DNA of 64,000 bases, from NCBI GenBank assembly GCA_018242605.1, contig JAFEBP010000005.1, forward strand, positions 86,861 to 150,860. The letters are read 5' to 3'. Positions 54,024 through 62,953 of the stretch are shown here, piece by piece. How positions within the stretch are numbered: the first letter of the stretch is position 1; each line of letters opens with the position of its first letter. The DNA comes from Planctomycetota bacterium. GTDB lineage: Bacteria > Planctomycetota > Phycisphaerae > Phycisphaerales > UBA1924. The position numbers and the translations under genes were made by a program. The notes beneath the pieces were generated by a model. The model did not search any database. It saw only the letters and a list, made by a program, of their open reading frames with translations, and had not been told where the DNA came from.

Positions 54024-55235
54024 TCACGGCTTTGGCTCGGGGTGCCAGCGAGGCGCCGGGGTCTGGGGTTGCATCATCGCGAGCATGGCCATCGCCGTGC
54101 CGTATCCGGCGGAGCGTGGGAAGACCCTGTCGTTCCACGACCCGTCATCCTGGCGCACGCTGAAAAGCAGTTCATTGACGCGCCGGCGGTATTCCTCACG
54201 CTCGGATTTGGGCAGCAACTCTACCGCCTGCGCGGCATAATGATGGGCGAACATGAAGTAGTAGGGGGCCACCATGTAGGGCGGTTGGTGGGTGCCGGGC
54301 TTGGCTCGCCGCTTGTTCAGCCAATCCCAGTGCACGATGAACGCGTCCACAGCGCCACGGACATTCTGGACACTTCCCCGGCCCGCGAGCAGGAGCGTCG
54401 CCTCGGCCAGGTTCATCCGGCCCACGGCGCCGGGAACGCCGTCGGCCTGGCGCTCACGGTTTCCCGCCGCGCCGCTGTACACGATCGCTCCGCTGGCGGC
54501 CCGGGCGGTTTCGAGGACAGACAGACCCCGCTCGATTGTCATTGCATCGACGACGTACCCGGCCTCGGCGGCCTCGAACAGCGATTGCAACGCAACCCCG
54601 GTCACGAATGAGGATGGGGCGCCGGGGGCGTCCCTGCCGGCGGGACGGGCGTAGTTCCAGCCTCCGGTCTTGGGCATCTCCAGTTTGTGAATGCCGTCGA
54701 GGTAGAACGCCATCGCCTTTTCGACCGCGTTCTTCTTGGCCTCCGGGACCAGCCCCATGCGCTTGAGGCGGCAAAGACAGGCCACCGCTTCGATGTCTCC
54801 CCAGCATCGGACGTCGTAGCCGCCCTGGTAGTTCTCGGTGCTCATGTCCGGGTCGGCGATCGCTTCGCACAGGAAGTCGACGGCGCGAGCGACTGCCGCC
54901 GCACGCTCCTCGTCGCCCGCGTATCCGGGAGATTGGACCAGAGCCATCACGACGATGGCGGTCCCACCTACCCGGTACCCGATCGGGATCTTGCCGTTCA
55001 CCCGGTACACGCCCTCGTACGGCCACTGGGCCTTCGGGCCATCACCGTTCTCCGACCCTTCCTGAAGTTTCAGCAGTACCGAGACTCCCTTCTGGAGCGC
55101 CGCCGCGATATCTTCTGGTCCCGCCTTCGCCGGGGAGGCGTGGGTCTCCTTCGACGCGGCGGGCGCGTCCTGCCCGAGAGCGAGCCCCGCGAGCATCACC
55201 GTTCCGCCCAGACATGCCCAGAGTGCTTTCTTCAT
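54024..55235 (-). CDS. Exported protein with prenyltransferase/squalene-cyclase-like repeats
   Basis: Product of 403 residues from ATG 55235 with a signal peptide (about 1-22, ending LALGQ). The rest has repeated helix pairs with QW-like motifs typical of the alpha-toroid fold (GYDVRCWGDIEAVACLCRL, GGWNYARPAG, DDGSWNDRVFPRSAGYGTAM). Planctomycetes encode many such exported toroid proteins of unknown role. The DxDD motif of hopene cyclases is not visible, so no cyclase activity is claimed. It diverges from the acyltransferase gene with a 46-bp gap. Confidence 0.75.
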   Translation of the reverse strand: MKKALWACLGGTVMLAGLALGQDAPAASKETHASPAKAGPEDIAAALQKGVSVLLKLQEGSENGDGPKAQWPYEGVYRVNGKIPIGYRVGGTAIVVMALVQSPGYAGDEERAAAVARAVDFLCEAIADPDMSTENYQGGYDVRCWGDIEAVACLCRLKRMGLVPEAKKNAVEKAMAFYLDGIHKLEMPKTGGWNYARPAGRDAPGAPSSFVTGVALQSLFEAAEAGYVVDAMTIERGLSVLETARAASGAIVYSGAAGNRERQADGVPGAVGRMNLAEATLLLAGRGSVQNVRGAVDAFIVHWDWLNKRRAKPGTHQPPYMVAPYYFMFAHHYAAQAVELLPKSEREEYRRRVNELLFSVRQDDGSWNDRVFPRSAGYGTAMAMLAMMQPQTPAPRWHPEPKP

Positions 55236-55281
55236 CCCTGCATCATACCGACCATTCAGATTCACGCAAGCGCCATTTGAA

Positions 55282-56436
55282 GTGACAACGCCCGCTTCAC
55301 AATCCATCGGCTCCCGTCAGCTCGAGGCGCTCCGCGCCGCGGCCATGTTGCTGGGTGTGTTCCTGCACGCCCTTGTCCCTTATCTCACGGTGCGAGTGCC
55401 GCACCTGCTTTGGGCGACGTACGAACCCGCGGGGCAGCCCGGGATCGATGCGGCTTTCTGGTGGATTCACGGCTTTCGTGTGCCGCTTTTCTTCGTTATT
55501 TCGGGGGTGCTCGCCGCGGCGGCGCTTGACCGGCACGGAACGAGAGAGTTTGTACGACGCCGCCTGCGCCGCATCGGATTGCCGCTGGCGGTCAGCACGC
55601 TGACCGTGCTTCCTCTGGTCTACCTGGTATGGGCCTGGGGGTGGGTGAACGCTGGGTTGGCCAAGCCGCGGAACATTCTGCATATTCGCTTTCGGCATGG
55701 GATGCAGCAGGATCTGTTCGGCTTCGCGCACCTTTGGTTCTTGGAGTACCTGCTGCTCTACTGCCTGCTTTTTGCGTTGTTCGGGTTGGCCTTTCGCCGG
55801 CCGTTGGTCGAAGGATCGATCCACAAAGCCCGGGTCTTTCCGGCCGTCTTACTTGGCGTGCCGACCTTGCTGCTGTTGTGGGTTGATCCGCGGCCGATCG
55901 TGGAGTTTCACAACTGGTTCTGGCCGCGGGGGCAGGAGTTTGCATATCACGGGTGGTTCTTCGCTGTCGGAGCCTGGATGGGCAGCGAGCCGGGGCGTGT
56001 GCGCGCCGTGACGCGATACTGGGGCATTGGCCTGCTTGCATCATTGCCGGCGTTCTATTGGGTGTGGACGGCGCTCATCGAACTGCGGTCCGATGAATCG
56101 TCGGTGCTCTGCCGGCTCAACTACGCGGCGGCGGCGGCGTGCTTTGCCTGGTCAATGGTCTGGGGGCTTCTGGGCCCGTGCTGTTCGGGCACATTGGGAT
56201 CTGGGCCGCGCGGATTGATCTCGAAACTCGCCGCGGCGTCGTACTTTTTGTATGTGGCGCATCCGCCCCTGGTGGGGGCGGCTCAGGTGCTCCTCTTCCA
56301 GCAACCGGTTTCGGCGTGGCTCAAGTCCGCGATCGCCTTCACTGGGTCGGTGGTGATCTGCCTGGCCGTGTATTGGATGTATCGCCGGCGCGTCGAGCGA
56401 CGTCTCGCGAGGGGCGAGTTGGTTCAGAAGGCGTAG
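55282..56436 (+). CDS. Acyltransferase family 3 membrane protein
   Basis: Integral membrane acyltransferase (OafA/MdoC-like), 384 residues with about ten helices. Typical marks are RQLEALRAAAMLLGVFLHALVPY (catalytic-type His in the first helix) and FRVPLFFVISGVLAA, then HLWFLEYLLLYCLLFAL. Such proteins acetylate or succinylate polysaccharides. GTG start at 55282; no ribosome-binding site obvious. It is convergent with accA, 23 bp apart. Substrate unknown. Confidence 0.85.
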   Translation: MTTPASQSIGSRQLEALRAAAMLLGVFLHALVPYLTVRVPHLLWATYEPAGQPGIDAAFWWIHGFRVPLFFVISGVLAAAALDRHGTREFVRRRLRRIGLPLAVSTLTVLPLVYLVWAWGWVNAGLAKPRNILHIRFRHGMQQDLFGFAHLWFLEYLLLYCLLFALFGLAFRRPLVEGSIHKARVFPAVLLGVPTLLLLWVDPRPIVEFHNWFWPRGQEFAYHGWFFAVGAWMGSEPGRVRAVTRYWGIGLLASLPAFYWVWTALIELRSDESSVLCRLNYAAAAACFAWSMVWGLLGPCCSGTLGSGPRGLISKLAAASYFLYVAHPPLVGAAQVLLFQQPVSAWLKSAIAFTGSVVICLAVYWMYRRRVERRLARGELVQKA

Positions 56437-56459
56437 ACGCGGTAGGGCGGAATCACCTC

Positions 56460-57497
56460 TCAGGCCTGGTCGGCCAACGCCGGTGCTTCGGACGTTTCAA
56501 GGTACGAGCCCATTTTCCGGAACCTCTGGTACCGCTGCTCAAGGAGCGTGTTTATATCCAGGGCCCGGAGCACGGTGAGTTGGGTGTCGATCCAGGCGGA
56601 AACAGCCGCGGCGGTGGTGCGTGGGTCGCGGTGGGCTCCGCCAACGGGCTCAGGAATCACCTCGTCGATGATCCCAAGTTCCAGATTGTCGGAGGCGGTG
56701 AGCTTGAGCGATTTCGCGGCGGCGTTGTTCGTCTTTTCGTTGGCTTCCTTCCACAGGATCGCTGCGCATCCCTCGGGGCTGATGACCGAGTACCAGGAGT
56801 TGGTGAGCATCGCGACCTTGTCCGCCACGGCGATACCCAACGCGCCACCCGAGCCGCCCTCGCCGATGACGATGCTGACGATGGGCGTGGGCAGGCGGCT
56901 CATCTCGAGCATGTTGACGGCGATGGCTTCCGCCTGGCCGCGTTGCTCGGCGCCCAATCCCGGGTAAGCGCCTGGGGTGTCGACGAGCGTGACCACCGGG
57001 ACGCCGTACTTGGCGGCGAGTTTCATCTTGGCCAGGGCCTTGCGGTAGCCTTCCGGGTGAGCGCAGCCGAAATGGCAGGCGATCTTCTCGCTGGTTTCCT
57101 TGCCCTTCTGATGGCCGATGAGCATGACCTTGTGCTTGCCGATGCGGGCAAATCCGGTGACGATGGCCGGATCATCTCCGTAGCGGCGATCGCCGTGGAG
57201 TTCGGTGAAATCGCGGCACATCATGGTGATGTAATCGCGGGTCTGAGGTCGCAAGGGGTGGCGGGCGACGCGGACCGTATCCCATGGAGTGAGTTTGCCG
57301 TACAGCTTTGTCAGCTCGGCGGCGTGGCGCGCTCGCAGACCGTCGAGTTCGGCGGCCAACTTGGCTACGGCGGGGTTGGACGCCGGATCTCCGCCGGTAC
57401 CGCCGACGCTGACGCGCAGTTCTTCCTCGCGAGCTTCGATATCCCGTTCCAACTCCTGAAGGGGCTTCTCGAAATCGAGCTGGTAGTACGTAGCCAT
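56460..57497 (-). CDS. accA: Acetyl-CoA carboxylase carboxyltransferase subunit alpha
   Basis: Transfers the carboxyl group from biotin to acetyl-CoA to make malonyl-CoA. 345 residues (E. coli AccA 319). Recognisable stretches: LDFEKPLQELERDIEAREEE, GDRRYGDDPAIVTGFARI, IGHQKGKETSEK, LVDTPGAYPGLGAEQRGQAE and IGEGGSGGALGI. The accD, accB and accC genes are absent from the window. ATG at 57497; a longer frame to 57782 overlaps the next gene and is rejected. Confidence 0.95.
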   Translation of the reverse strand: MATYYQLDFEKPLQELERDIEAREEELRVSVGGTGGDPASNPAVAKLAAELDGLRARHAAELTKLYGKLTPWDTVRVARHPLRPQTRDYITMMCRDFTELHGDRRYGDDPAIVTGFARIGKHKVMLIGHQKGKETSEKIACHFGCAHPEGYRKALAKMKLAAKYGVPVVTLVDTPGAYPGLGAEQRGQAEAIAVNMLEMSRLPTPIVSIVIGEGGSGGALGIAVADKVAMLTNSWYSVISPEGCAAILWKEANEKTNNAAAKSLKLTASDNLELGIIDEVIPEPVGGAHRDPRTTAAAVSAWIDTQLTVLRALDINTLLEQRYQRFRKMGSYLETSEAPALADQA

Positions 57498-57558
57498 TGG
57501 GGAAGGATACGTAGGGTCCACCCCGGTCGGCGATTTCGGTCGAGCGGCGTGCGTGAAG

Positions 57559-58557
57559 TTACCCGGCGACGGCACGCCGTTCCTGCTCGAGCACTTTGGC
57601 CACAACCGCGGCGTCTGCGAGGGTGGCGTTGAGGTCGCGAGAGCCGTGGGCGATCGCCATGAGCAGGTGCCTGACCTCGCCGTCGTACCCGCTGAGAGGC
57701 GAAAGATCCACGGGCGTGCTCGCGTCGGCCGTGTGGAGCGTGAGGGGCTTGGGCTTGGAGAGATCAAACTCCGCCGTCGCACGCTCGAAGTTCACTACGT
57801 ATCTCATCCGGAAGCCCGCGGCTGGGGACAGATCCCACGCACCTTCGGCGGAAACGTGCGCGGGGCCGGCGTCGAACTTGTACAGGGTCGTGACATGCAT
57901 CGCGTCGCCGCCGCTGTGAACCTGTTTCGGGGCGCCGAAGCACCACACGATGAAGTCCGTGTCGTGGATGTGCAGATCGAACAGGGCGCCGCCGCTGCGG
58001 GAGACATCCTTGTAGAAGCCGGCGGACCAGTTTGGGCCGCTTCCCAATCGCTGGAACGTGGCGCTGCGGACCGGGCCGTACGCGCCATCGCGGATGCGTT
58101 CTCTCAGCCAATCCCACCCCGGCCAGAATCGCATGCACATGGCCGGCATGCACAGGCCTTTGGACTTCTGCGCCAGTGCGGCCAATCGCTCGATTTCGTC
58201 AGCGTGCAGTGAGACCGGCTTCTCGACGAGCACGTGCTTGCCGGCGTTGAGTGCGCGTTCGGCCAGGCTGACGTGCGAATCTGTATAGGTGCAGATGCTC
58301 ACCACGTCGCACGCTGCAAGAGCGGCGTCGACATCGGTGGTCGCCAGCACTCGCGAGGGGTCGTAGAGGTCGGTGTTTGCGCCGGTGGCGAGGTTTCCCA
58401 TCGCGGGGCCGCAGGGCGTCAGGCGCGAGGCGTCGGGATCGCAGACCGTGGACAGAGTGCAGGGGAAGCCCGCGGAGGCGGCGGCCTGGTAAGCCGCGGC
58501 GTGCGTGCGGCCCATGAAACCCATGCCGATAACGCCGATACGAAGGGGAACCGTCAT
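57559..58557 (-). CDS. Gfo/Idh/MocA family oxidoreductase
   Basis: NAD(P)-dependent sugar or cyclitol dehydrogenase-like protein, 332 residues. The Rossmann start IGVIGMGFMGRTHAAAY and the EKP motif in GKHVLVEKPVSLHADE are diagnostic; GALFDLHIHDTDFIVWCFG lies in the C-terminal substrate domain. Substrate unknown. It lies 61 bp upstream of accA on the same strand and could be cotranscribed. Confidence 0.9.
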   Translation of the reverse strand: MTVPLRIGVIGMGFMGRTHAAAYQAAASAGFPCTLSTVCDPDASRLTPCGPAMGNLATGANTDLYDPSRVLATTDVDAALAACDVVSICTYTDSHVSLAERALNAGKHVLVEKPVSLHADEIERLAALAQKSKGLCMPAMCMRFWPGWDWLRERIRDGAYGPVRSATFQRLGSGPNWSAGFYKDVSRSGGALFDLHIHDTDFIVWCFGAPKQVHSGGDAMHVTTLYKFDAGPAHVSAEGAWDLSPAAGFRMRYVVNFERATAEFDLSKPKPLTLHTADASTPVDLSPLSGYDGEVRHLLMAIAHGSRDLNATLADAAVVAKVLEQERRAVAG

Positions 58558-58635
58558 GGACCTAGCGTAGCAGTTATGTTCGGACGCATGTCCACCGAAT
58601 CCGAAGGCGGCCGAGCGAGCGGCAATCCCCGAGTT

Positions 58636-59616
58636 TCACGCTTCGGGGAAATCGTATCCGGCGACATATTTGCCTGATTCGAGCCAGGCGATCTGCCGCA
58701 GGATGTCGTTGCAGAGTGCGCTGGCGCCGAACCGGAAGTATGTGGGCGTGAGCCACGCGTGGCCGTCGGCGAGGTGGCCCAGCGTTTCCTTGATCATCAC
58801 GAGATAATTCAGAGACTGCTTGGCGGTGCGAATGCCGCCGGCGGGTTTCATGCCCACCACACGTCCGGTATGTTCGTACCAATCGCGGATCGCTTCCAGC
58901 ATGACCAGCGTCACCGGCATGGTCGCGGCGGGTGTTACTTTGCCGGTGCTGGTCTTGATGAAATCCGGAACGCTACCGGGGCGGACGTGATTGGCGAACT
59001 CGTCATCGATTTCGGCCATGGCCCGGATCGCGAGGTCGCTGGCACGCCGGACATTGTCCAGGGTTTCCAGTTCGCCTGTTTCCAAGATCACTTTGAGGTG
59101 CGCCGGTTCGAGGCCCGACGTTGCGGGCTCCATACACACGCGCTTGACCGCGCGGATCTCGTCGGCCACCTCGTCGTACCGGCCCGAGAGGAATGCGCCG
59201 CGGTTGATCACCATGTCGATCTCGTCGGCCCCGTCGGCGATGGCGCGGCGAGTGTCGTCGAGGCGGACCTCAAGCGGGTATTGGCCGCTGGGGAAACCGG
59301 TCGCGACCGATGCAACTTTGACGCCGCTGGAGCCCAAGGTCTGTTTCGCGGTGGTAACGAGGGCCGGGTAGACGCAAATTGCCGCGACGCTCGGCAACGT
59401 CGGACGTGAGGGGTCGGGGGTGATCGCCTTGCGGCACAACGCCCGCACCTTCTCCGGCGAGTCTTTTCCCTCCAGGGTGGTCAGGTCGATCATCGAAAGC
59501 GCCAGCCGCAGGCCGGAGGCCTTGGCGCTGGTTTTTATCGAGCGTTTGGTGAATGACGCGGCACGCTCCGCCGCCATGACTGCATCGACTGTGGGGCTGG
59601 CGATCATGCTGTACAT
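58636..59616 (-). CDS. deoC: Deoxyribose-phosphate aldolase
   Basis: Cleaves 2-deoxyribose-5-phosphate to glyceraldehyde-3-phosphate and acetaldehyde in nucleoside catabolism. 326 residues, longer than E. coli DeoC (259) because of an N-terminal extension. Schiff-base Lys221 is in DFIKTSTGK, Lys257 in MKPAGGIRT and the catalytic Asp134 in EIDMVINRG. In-frame ATGs at 59616 and 59607 are both possible. It is followed on the minus strand by the Gfo/Idh/MocA gene after 78 bp. Confidence 0.93.
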   Translation of the reverse strand: MYSMIASPTVDAVMAAERAASFTKRSIKTSAKASGLRLALSMIDLTTLEGKDSPEKVRALCRKAITPDPSRPTLPSVAAICVYPALVTTAKQTLGSSGVKVASVATGFPSGQYPLEVRLDDTRRAIADGADEIDMVINRGAFLSGRYDEVADEIRAVKRVCMEPATSGLEPAHLKVILETGELETLDNVRRASDLAIRAMAEIDDEFANHVRPGSVPDFIKTSTGKVTPAATMPVTLVMLEAIRDWYEHTGRVVGMKPAGGIRTAKQSLNYLVMIKETLGHLADGHAWLTPTYFRFGASALCNDILRQIAWLESGKYVAGYDFPEA

Positions 59617-59662
59617 TAGGTGTCGCCCTCGCCGACCGAGGGGAACGGTGCGACCCGGCCAA

Positions 59663-59690
59663 TTCCGAGGTGTTCCTCACCCGATACCAT
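59663..59690 (+). promoter_or_regulatory. Candidate promoter of serC
   Basis: TTCCGA (59663-59668), 16-bp spacer, TACCAT (59685-59690), 6 nt before the ATG at 59697; a leaderless start would result. The -35 is weak. Confidence 0.4.
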
Positions 59691-59696
59691 TAGGCC

Positions 59697-60854
59697 ATGA
59701 CCACCGCCACCGCTTCGGCTCCCGCCAAGTCTGCCGTGATTCACGCCGCTTCGGGCCGCATCTTCAACTACTCAGCCGGCCCGGGTGTGCTTCCCGATGA
59801 AGTCATCCGCCAGGCGCAGGAAGAGCTTTGGAACTGCCGCGGCTCGGGGATCGGGATCATGGAGCACAGCCATCGGGCGAAGACCTACGACGCGATCCTC
59901 GCCGAGGCGATTGCCGATTGCCGCAAGATCGGCAGCATCCCCTCCGATTATCACGTGCTGTTCATGACCGGCGGCGCGACTTCGCAGAACTTTCTGGTGC
60001 CCGCGAATATCCTGGGCCAGACGGAAACGGCGGATTACCTGACCACCGGATACTGGGCGGAGCGGTCCTTCGAGCACGCCCAGATGTACGGGAACATTCA
60101 CGAGGCGTGGGACGGACGCCCGCACAACCACACATTTATTCCGTCCGACGCGGAGATCAAGTGGTCGGGCAAAGCGGTGTACGCCCACATCTGCAGCAAC
60201 AACACGATCTACGGAACACAGTGGCGGAACTCCGACGGATCGGTGCGTCTGCCGAAGGTGCCCAACAACGCGGCCTTGGTCTGCGACATGTGCAGCGATA
60301 TCTTCAGCCGCCCGTTCAACGTGCGGGACTTCGGGATCGTGTACGCGGGGGCTCAGAAGAACGTGGGCATCGCCGGCGTGAGCCTGGTGATCGTCCGCGA
60401 TGAACTGCTTCAACGCGAGCCGCGGGAACTGCCGTTGATGCTTCAGTACCGCGTGATGGCCAAAGACGAGAGCCGCCACAATACCCCGCCGGTCTTTCCG
60501 ATCTACATGAGCGGGCTGGTGTTCAAGTGGATACTGAAGCAGGGCGGGCTGGCGGCGCTGCACAAGACGAACGTCGAAAAGGCCAAACTGGTATACGACG
60601 TGCTCGATTCGAGCAAGTTCTACCAGGGCCACGCACGGCCCGACAGCCGCAGCCTGATGAACATCACGTTCCGCACTCCCAGCGAGGAACTGGACGCGAA
60701 GTTCATCGTCGAGGCGTTCCAGCACGGCATGGACCAGTTGAAGGGTCACCGAGTGACGGGGGGCATGAGGGCCAGCCTGTACAACGCGATGCCCCGGGCC
60801 GGGGCGGAGGCATTGGCGTCGTTCATGCGTGAGTTTGAACGCCGGAACGGATGA
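59697..60854 (+). CDS. serC: Phosphoserine aminotransferase
   Basis: PLP enzyme of serine (and possibly pyridoxine) synthesis that makes phosphoserine from 3-phosphohydroxypyruvate and glutamate. 385 residues (about 360 usual). It has the start FNYSAGPGVLPDEV, SGIGIMEHSHR, FMTGGATSQNF and the PLP Lys221 in YAGAQKNVGIAGV; the phosphate-binding Arg in the last third (ITFRTPSEELD) is also typical. It diverges from deoC. No serA or serB is in the window. Confidence 0.95.
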   Translation: MTTATASAPAKSAVIHAASGRIFNYSAGPGVLPDEVIRQAQEELWNCRGSGIGIMEHSHRAKTYDAILAEAIADCRKIGSIPSDYHVLFMTGGATSQNFLVPANILGQTETADYLTTGYWAERSFEHAQMYGNIHEAWDGRPHNHTFIPSDAEIKWSGKAVYAHICSNNTIYGTQWRNSDGSVRLPKVPNNAALVCDMCSDIFSRPFNVRDFGIVYAGAQKNVGIAGVSLVIVRDELLQREPRELPLMLQYRVMAKDESRHNTPPVFPIYMSGLVFKWILKQGGLAALHKTNVEKAKLVYDVLDSSKFYQGHARPDSRSLMNITFRTPSEELDAKFIVEAFQHGMDQLKGHRVTGGMRASLYNAMPRAGAEALASFMREFERRNG

Positions 60855-60912
60855 TGAAGCGGGTCAACTGATGTGCTCGGGATGGAGCTAGGCTTGACGG
60901 CCAAAAAAGAAA

Positions 60913-60937
60913 CCGCCGCGCGTGTATCGCGCGGCGG
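60913..60937 (-). terminator. Intrinsic terminator of the PEP-CTERM-like gene
   Basis: Perfect 10-bp stem (60913-60922 with 60928-60937, 5-nt loop), followed on the minus strand by TTTCTTTTTT; 40 bp past the stop codon of the minus-strand gene at 60977. serC, converging on it, may use the hairpin too. Confidence 0.88.
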
Positions 60938-60976
60938 CTTAGCGTACAAGTTGTTACGTCGGACTTGCTGCCTGCA

Positions 60977-61558
60977 TCAGGCGCGGCGGCGACGCTTCAT
61001 GGCGAGCAGCCCGCCCATTCCGACCAGGCCCGCGGTGGCGGGGGCCGGGATGAGGGCGCCGGTGATGTTGCCGGTGTTGCCCGACGTGCCGGGGAAGTTG
61101 CCCGAGACCAAGCGAACGTGGAATCCGATCCGGTCGATCGCGGAGATCGGGAAGTTGGCCGGGAAGTTGAACGTCAGGGCTTGACCAAGATTGAGGCCGT
61201 TGTTGGGGTTTGACTTCCAACCAGCGGCGGCACCAGTGCCGCTATTGGTGGAGTCGTCCGAGAACGCGCCCGGGGGGCCCATATTGGCGAGTGCGGGCAG
61301 CGGGCTGAAATCGATGTCGTCGGACAGCACATAGAAGCCGATCACATTGGCGATCGGATAGTTCACATTGTTCAGCGTGAAGCTGGCCGAATTGCCCACC
61401 GTGATGGTATAAGACAGGCCGGAGTTGCTGACCAGGGCGGAAATGCCCGAAATGCCGGCGACATCGGTGAACGAACTACGGGTGGTTGCGGACGCGGTGC
61501 CGGCAATGCTGGCCATGCACGCGATCGCGGTCGCGGTCGCGACAAGTGTCTTCTTCAT
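60977..61558 (-). CDS. Exported protein with PEP-CTERM-like sorting tail
   Basis: Product of 193 residues from ATG 61558, which has GGAGGAG upstream. Signal peptide about 1-24 (ending GTASAT), a Ser/Asn/Gly-rich beta-type body (about 25-165) of no recognised family, and a tail with PAPATAGLVG, a hydrophobic helix (LVGMGGLLAM) and KRRRRA. The Pro-rich motif, helix and Arg cluster form a PEP-CTERM-like sorting signal, usually processed by an exosortase (none in the window). The gene is monocistronic with a near-consensus promoter and a strong terminator, so high expression is likely. Confidence 0.85.
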   Translation of the reverse strand: MKKTLVATATAIACMASIAGTASATTRSSFTDVAGISGISALVSNSGLSYTITVGNSASFTLNNVNYPIANVIGFYVLSDDIDFSPLPALANMGPPGAFSDDSTNSGTGAAAGWKSNPNNGLNLGQALTFNFPANFPISAIDRIGFHVRLVSGNFPGTSGNTGNITGALIPAPATAGLVGMGGLLAMKRRRRA

Positions 61559-61637
61559 GATCTCTCTCCTCCGCGTCTCTGCGGACTTATCGGAAACGGG
61601 CGACCTAACGTAGGGCCGCCCGGTCACCTACGCCGTC

Positions 61638-61666
61638 AGTATACCTGATGTTGCTATTTATGACAA
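61638..61666 (-). promoter_or_regulatory. Promoter of the PEP-CTERM-like gene
   Basis: On the minus strand: TTGTCA (61661-61666), 17-bp spacer, TATACT (61638-61643). Five of six bases match consensus in each box; the leader would be about 73 nt. Confidence 0.8.
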
Positions 61667-61872
61667 TGACTTCGAGCGAAGTTTCTCAAAAAGAGTAGTT
61701 ATTAGAATGAGCTCTGGCATCAGTCTGGTGATAACCATGGAGATGTAGTCTGACAAAGAGATTGGGTCCGAATGGGGCGAAAAAAGGCGCAAGCGGATCT
61801 GTACCGCCTTCCGATAAGTCTTTGACGCAGGTATCTCTGTTTGGGGCGATAACGGCCCAGTGCATGTATGAA

Positions 61873-62910
61873 CTAGACATGCATATGCAACCGCTGGTCG
61901 CACGCCTCGATCACAGATTGAGTTGTCAAGCGCCGCATCAACTCCATCCCGGAGCGATCGTTCTTGTGATCCAACACGTCATCCTTTCTGATGATTTGCA
62001 GGACGTCTGATTCCCGGCGATATGGACCAACACGATGCACTCGGGTGGGTCCGAAAAGTGCGACCAAGGGGCGGTTGAAGCCGACGGCGATGTGCAGAGC
62101 GGCTGAGTCGTTGGCGACCACGAGCGAAGCGCGTTCAATCAACGCCAACAAATGGTCCAGCGGTGTTGTTCCGATAAGGTCGTGTACCTTTGGCTGGCTC
62201 TTTGCGACTTCGATCAACCCACCGCATTGTCCTCGTTCGGAAGCGGCGCCGACGACGGCTACATGAATGCCGCGTGAGGCCAGATATACGGCGAGTGACG
62301 CGAAACGGTCCGAGGGCCACTGCTTGCCTGGCCAACGGGATGTAGGGGCGAGCACCGCGAATCGTTCGGCGGTCCATCCCAAGTTGGCGACCTGTTTGGC
62401 CGCTTGGGAAGCGGAGTAAAGCCTCATGTCTCGGACCGGTTCAACACCCGCGAGCGATACGACCGCGAGCATCCGTTCGACCGTGTGCAATTCGATGTCC
62501 GCGACGGCTTTGTGGTTGTACGCGAGGTGAGCGCACTCGCGGGCATCGGCCAGGCCGTATCTGTTCGCGGCGCCGGTGGCCCAGGTCATCAGGCCACTGC
62601 GGGCCAGGCCCTGAAGGTCGAAGACCGCGTCGTACCTGCCGCGGCGGAGTGTTCGCAGGAACTCGAGAAACGGACCTGGGTTCAGCCGTTTGAGGGCCTG
62701 TTTCACGGCCTTCTTTGGAAACGGGATCGCAAGGTTGAGCGCCGGGTGGTGTTCGATGATGGGCTCAAAGCCCTGCTCGACAACCCAGTCGATCCGGGCA
62801 TTGGGGAATGCCTGTTTGAGGCTGACGAGCGCGGGCACGGTACGCGCCACGTCGCCCAGGGCGCTGGGGCGGATGATCAGGATTCGGGATGGTGCGGTCG
62901 CCGGGGGCAC
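61873..62910 (-). CDS. Glycosyltransferase family 9 (heptosyltransferase-like)
   Basis: ADP-heptose:LPS heptosyltransferase family member, 345 residues, cytoplasmic face of the inner membrane. Family marks are RILIIRPSALGDVARTVPAL at the start, YDAVFDLQGLARSG, and the donor-site region VVANDSAALHIAVGFNRPLVALFGPT. Closest in layout to WaaC/WaaF; whether it adds heptose or another core sugar is unknown. Together with lpxK it supports LPS production. It ends in an AT-richer 245-bp region (61628-61872) and starts 43 bp from the gspE stop. Confidence 0.88.
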   Translation of the reverse strand: MPPATAPSRILIIRPSALGDVARTVPALVSLKQAFPNARIDWVVEQGFEPIIEHHPALNLAIPFPKKAVKQALKRLNPGPFLEFLRTLRRGRYDAVFDLQGLARSGLMTWATGAANRYGLADARECAHLAYNHKAVADIELHTVERMLAVVSLAGVEPVRDMRLYSASQAAKQVANLGWTAERFAVLAPTSRWPGKQWPSDRFASLAVYLASRGIHVAVVGAASERGQCGGLIEVAKSQPKVHDLIGTTPLDHLLALIERASLVVANDSAALHIAVGFNRPLVALFGPTRVHRVGPYRRESDVLQIIRKDDVLDHKNDRSGMELMRRLTTQSVIEACDQRLHMHV

Positions 62911-62953
62911 GCGAAGGACAGACGTTATGCACGACCCCGGAAGCCTCCAGCGG

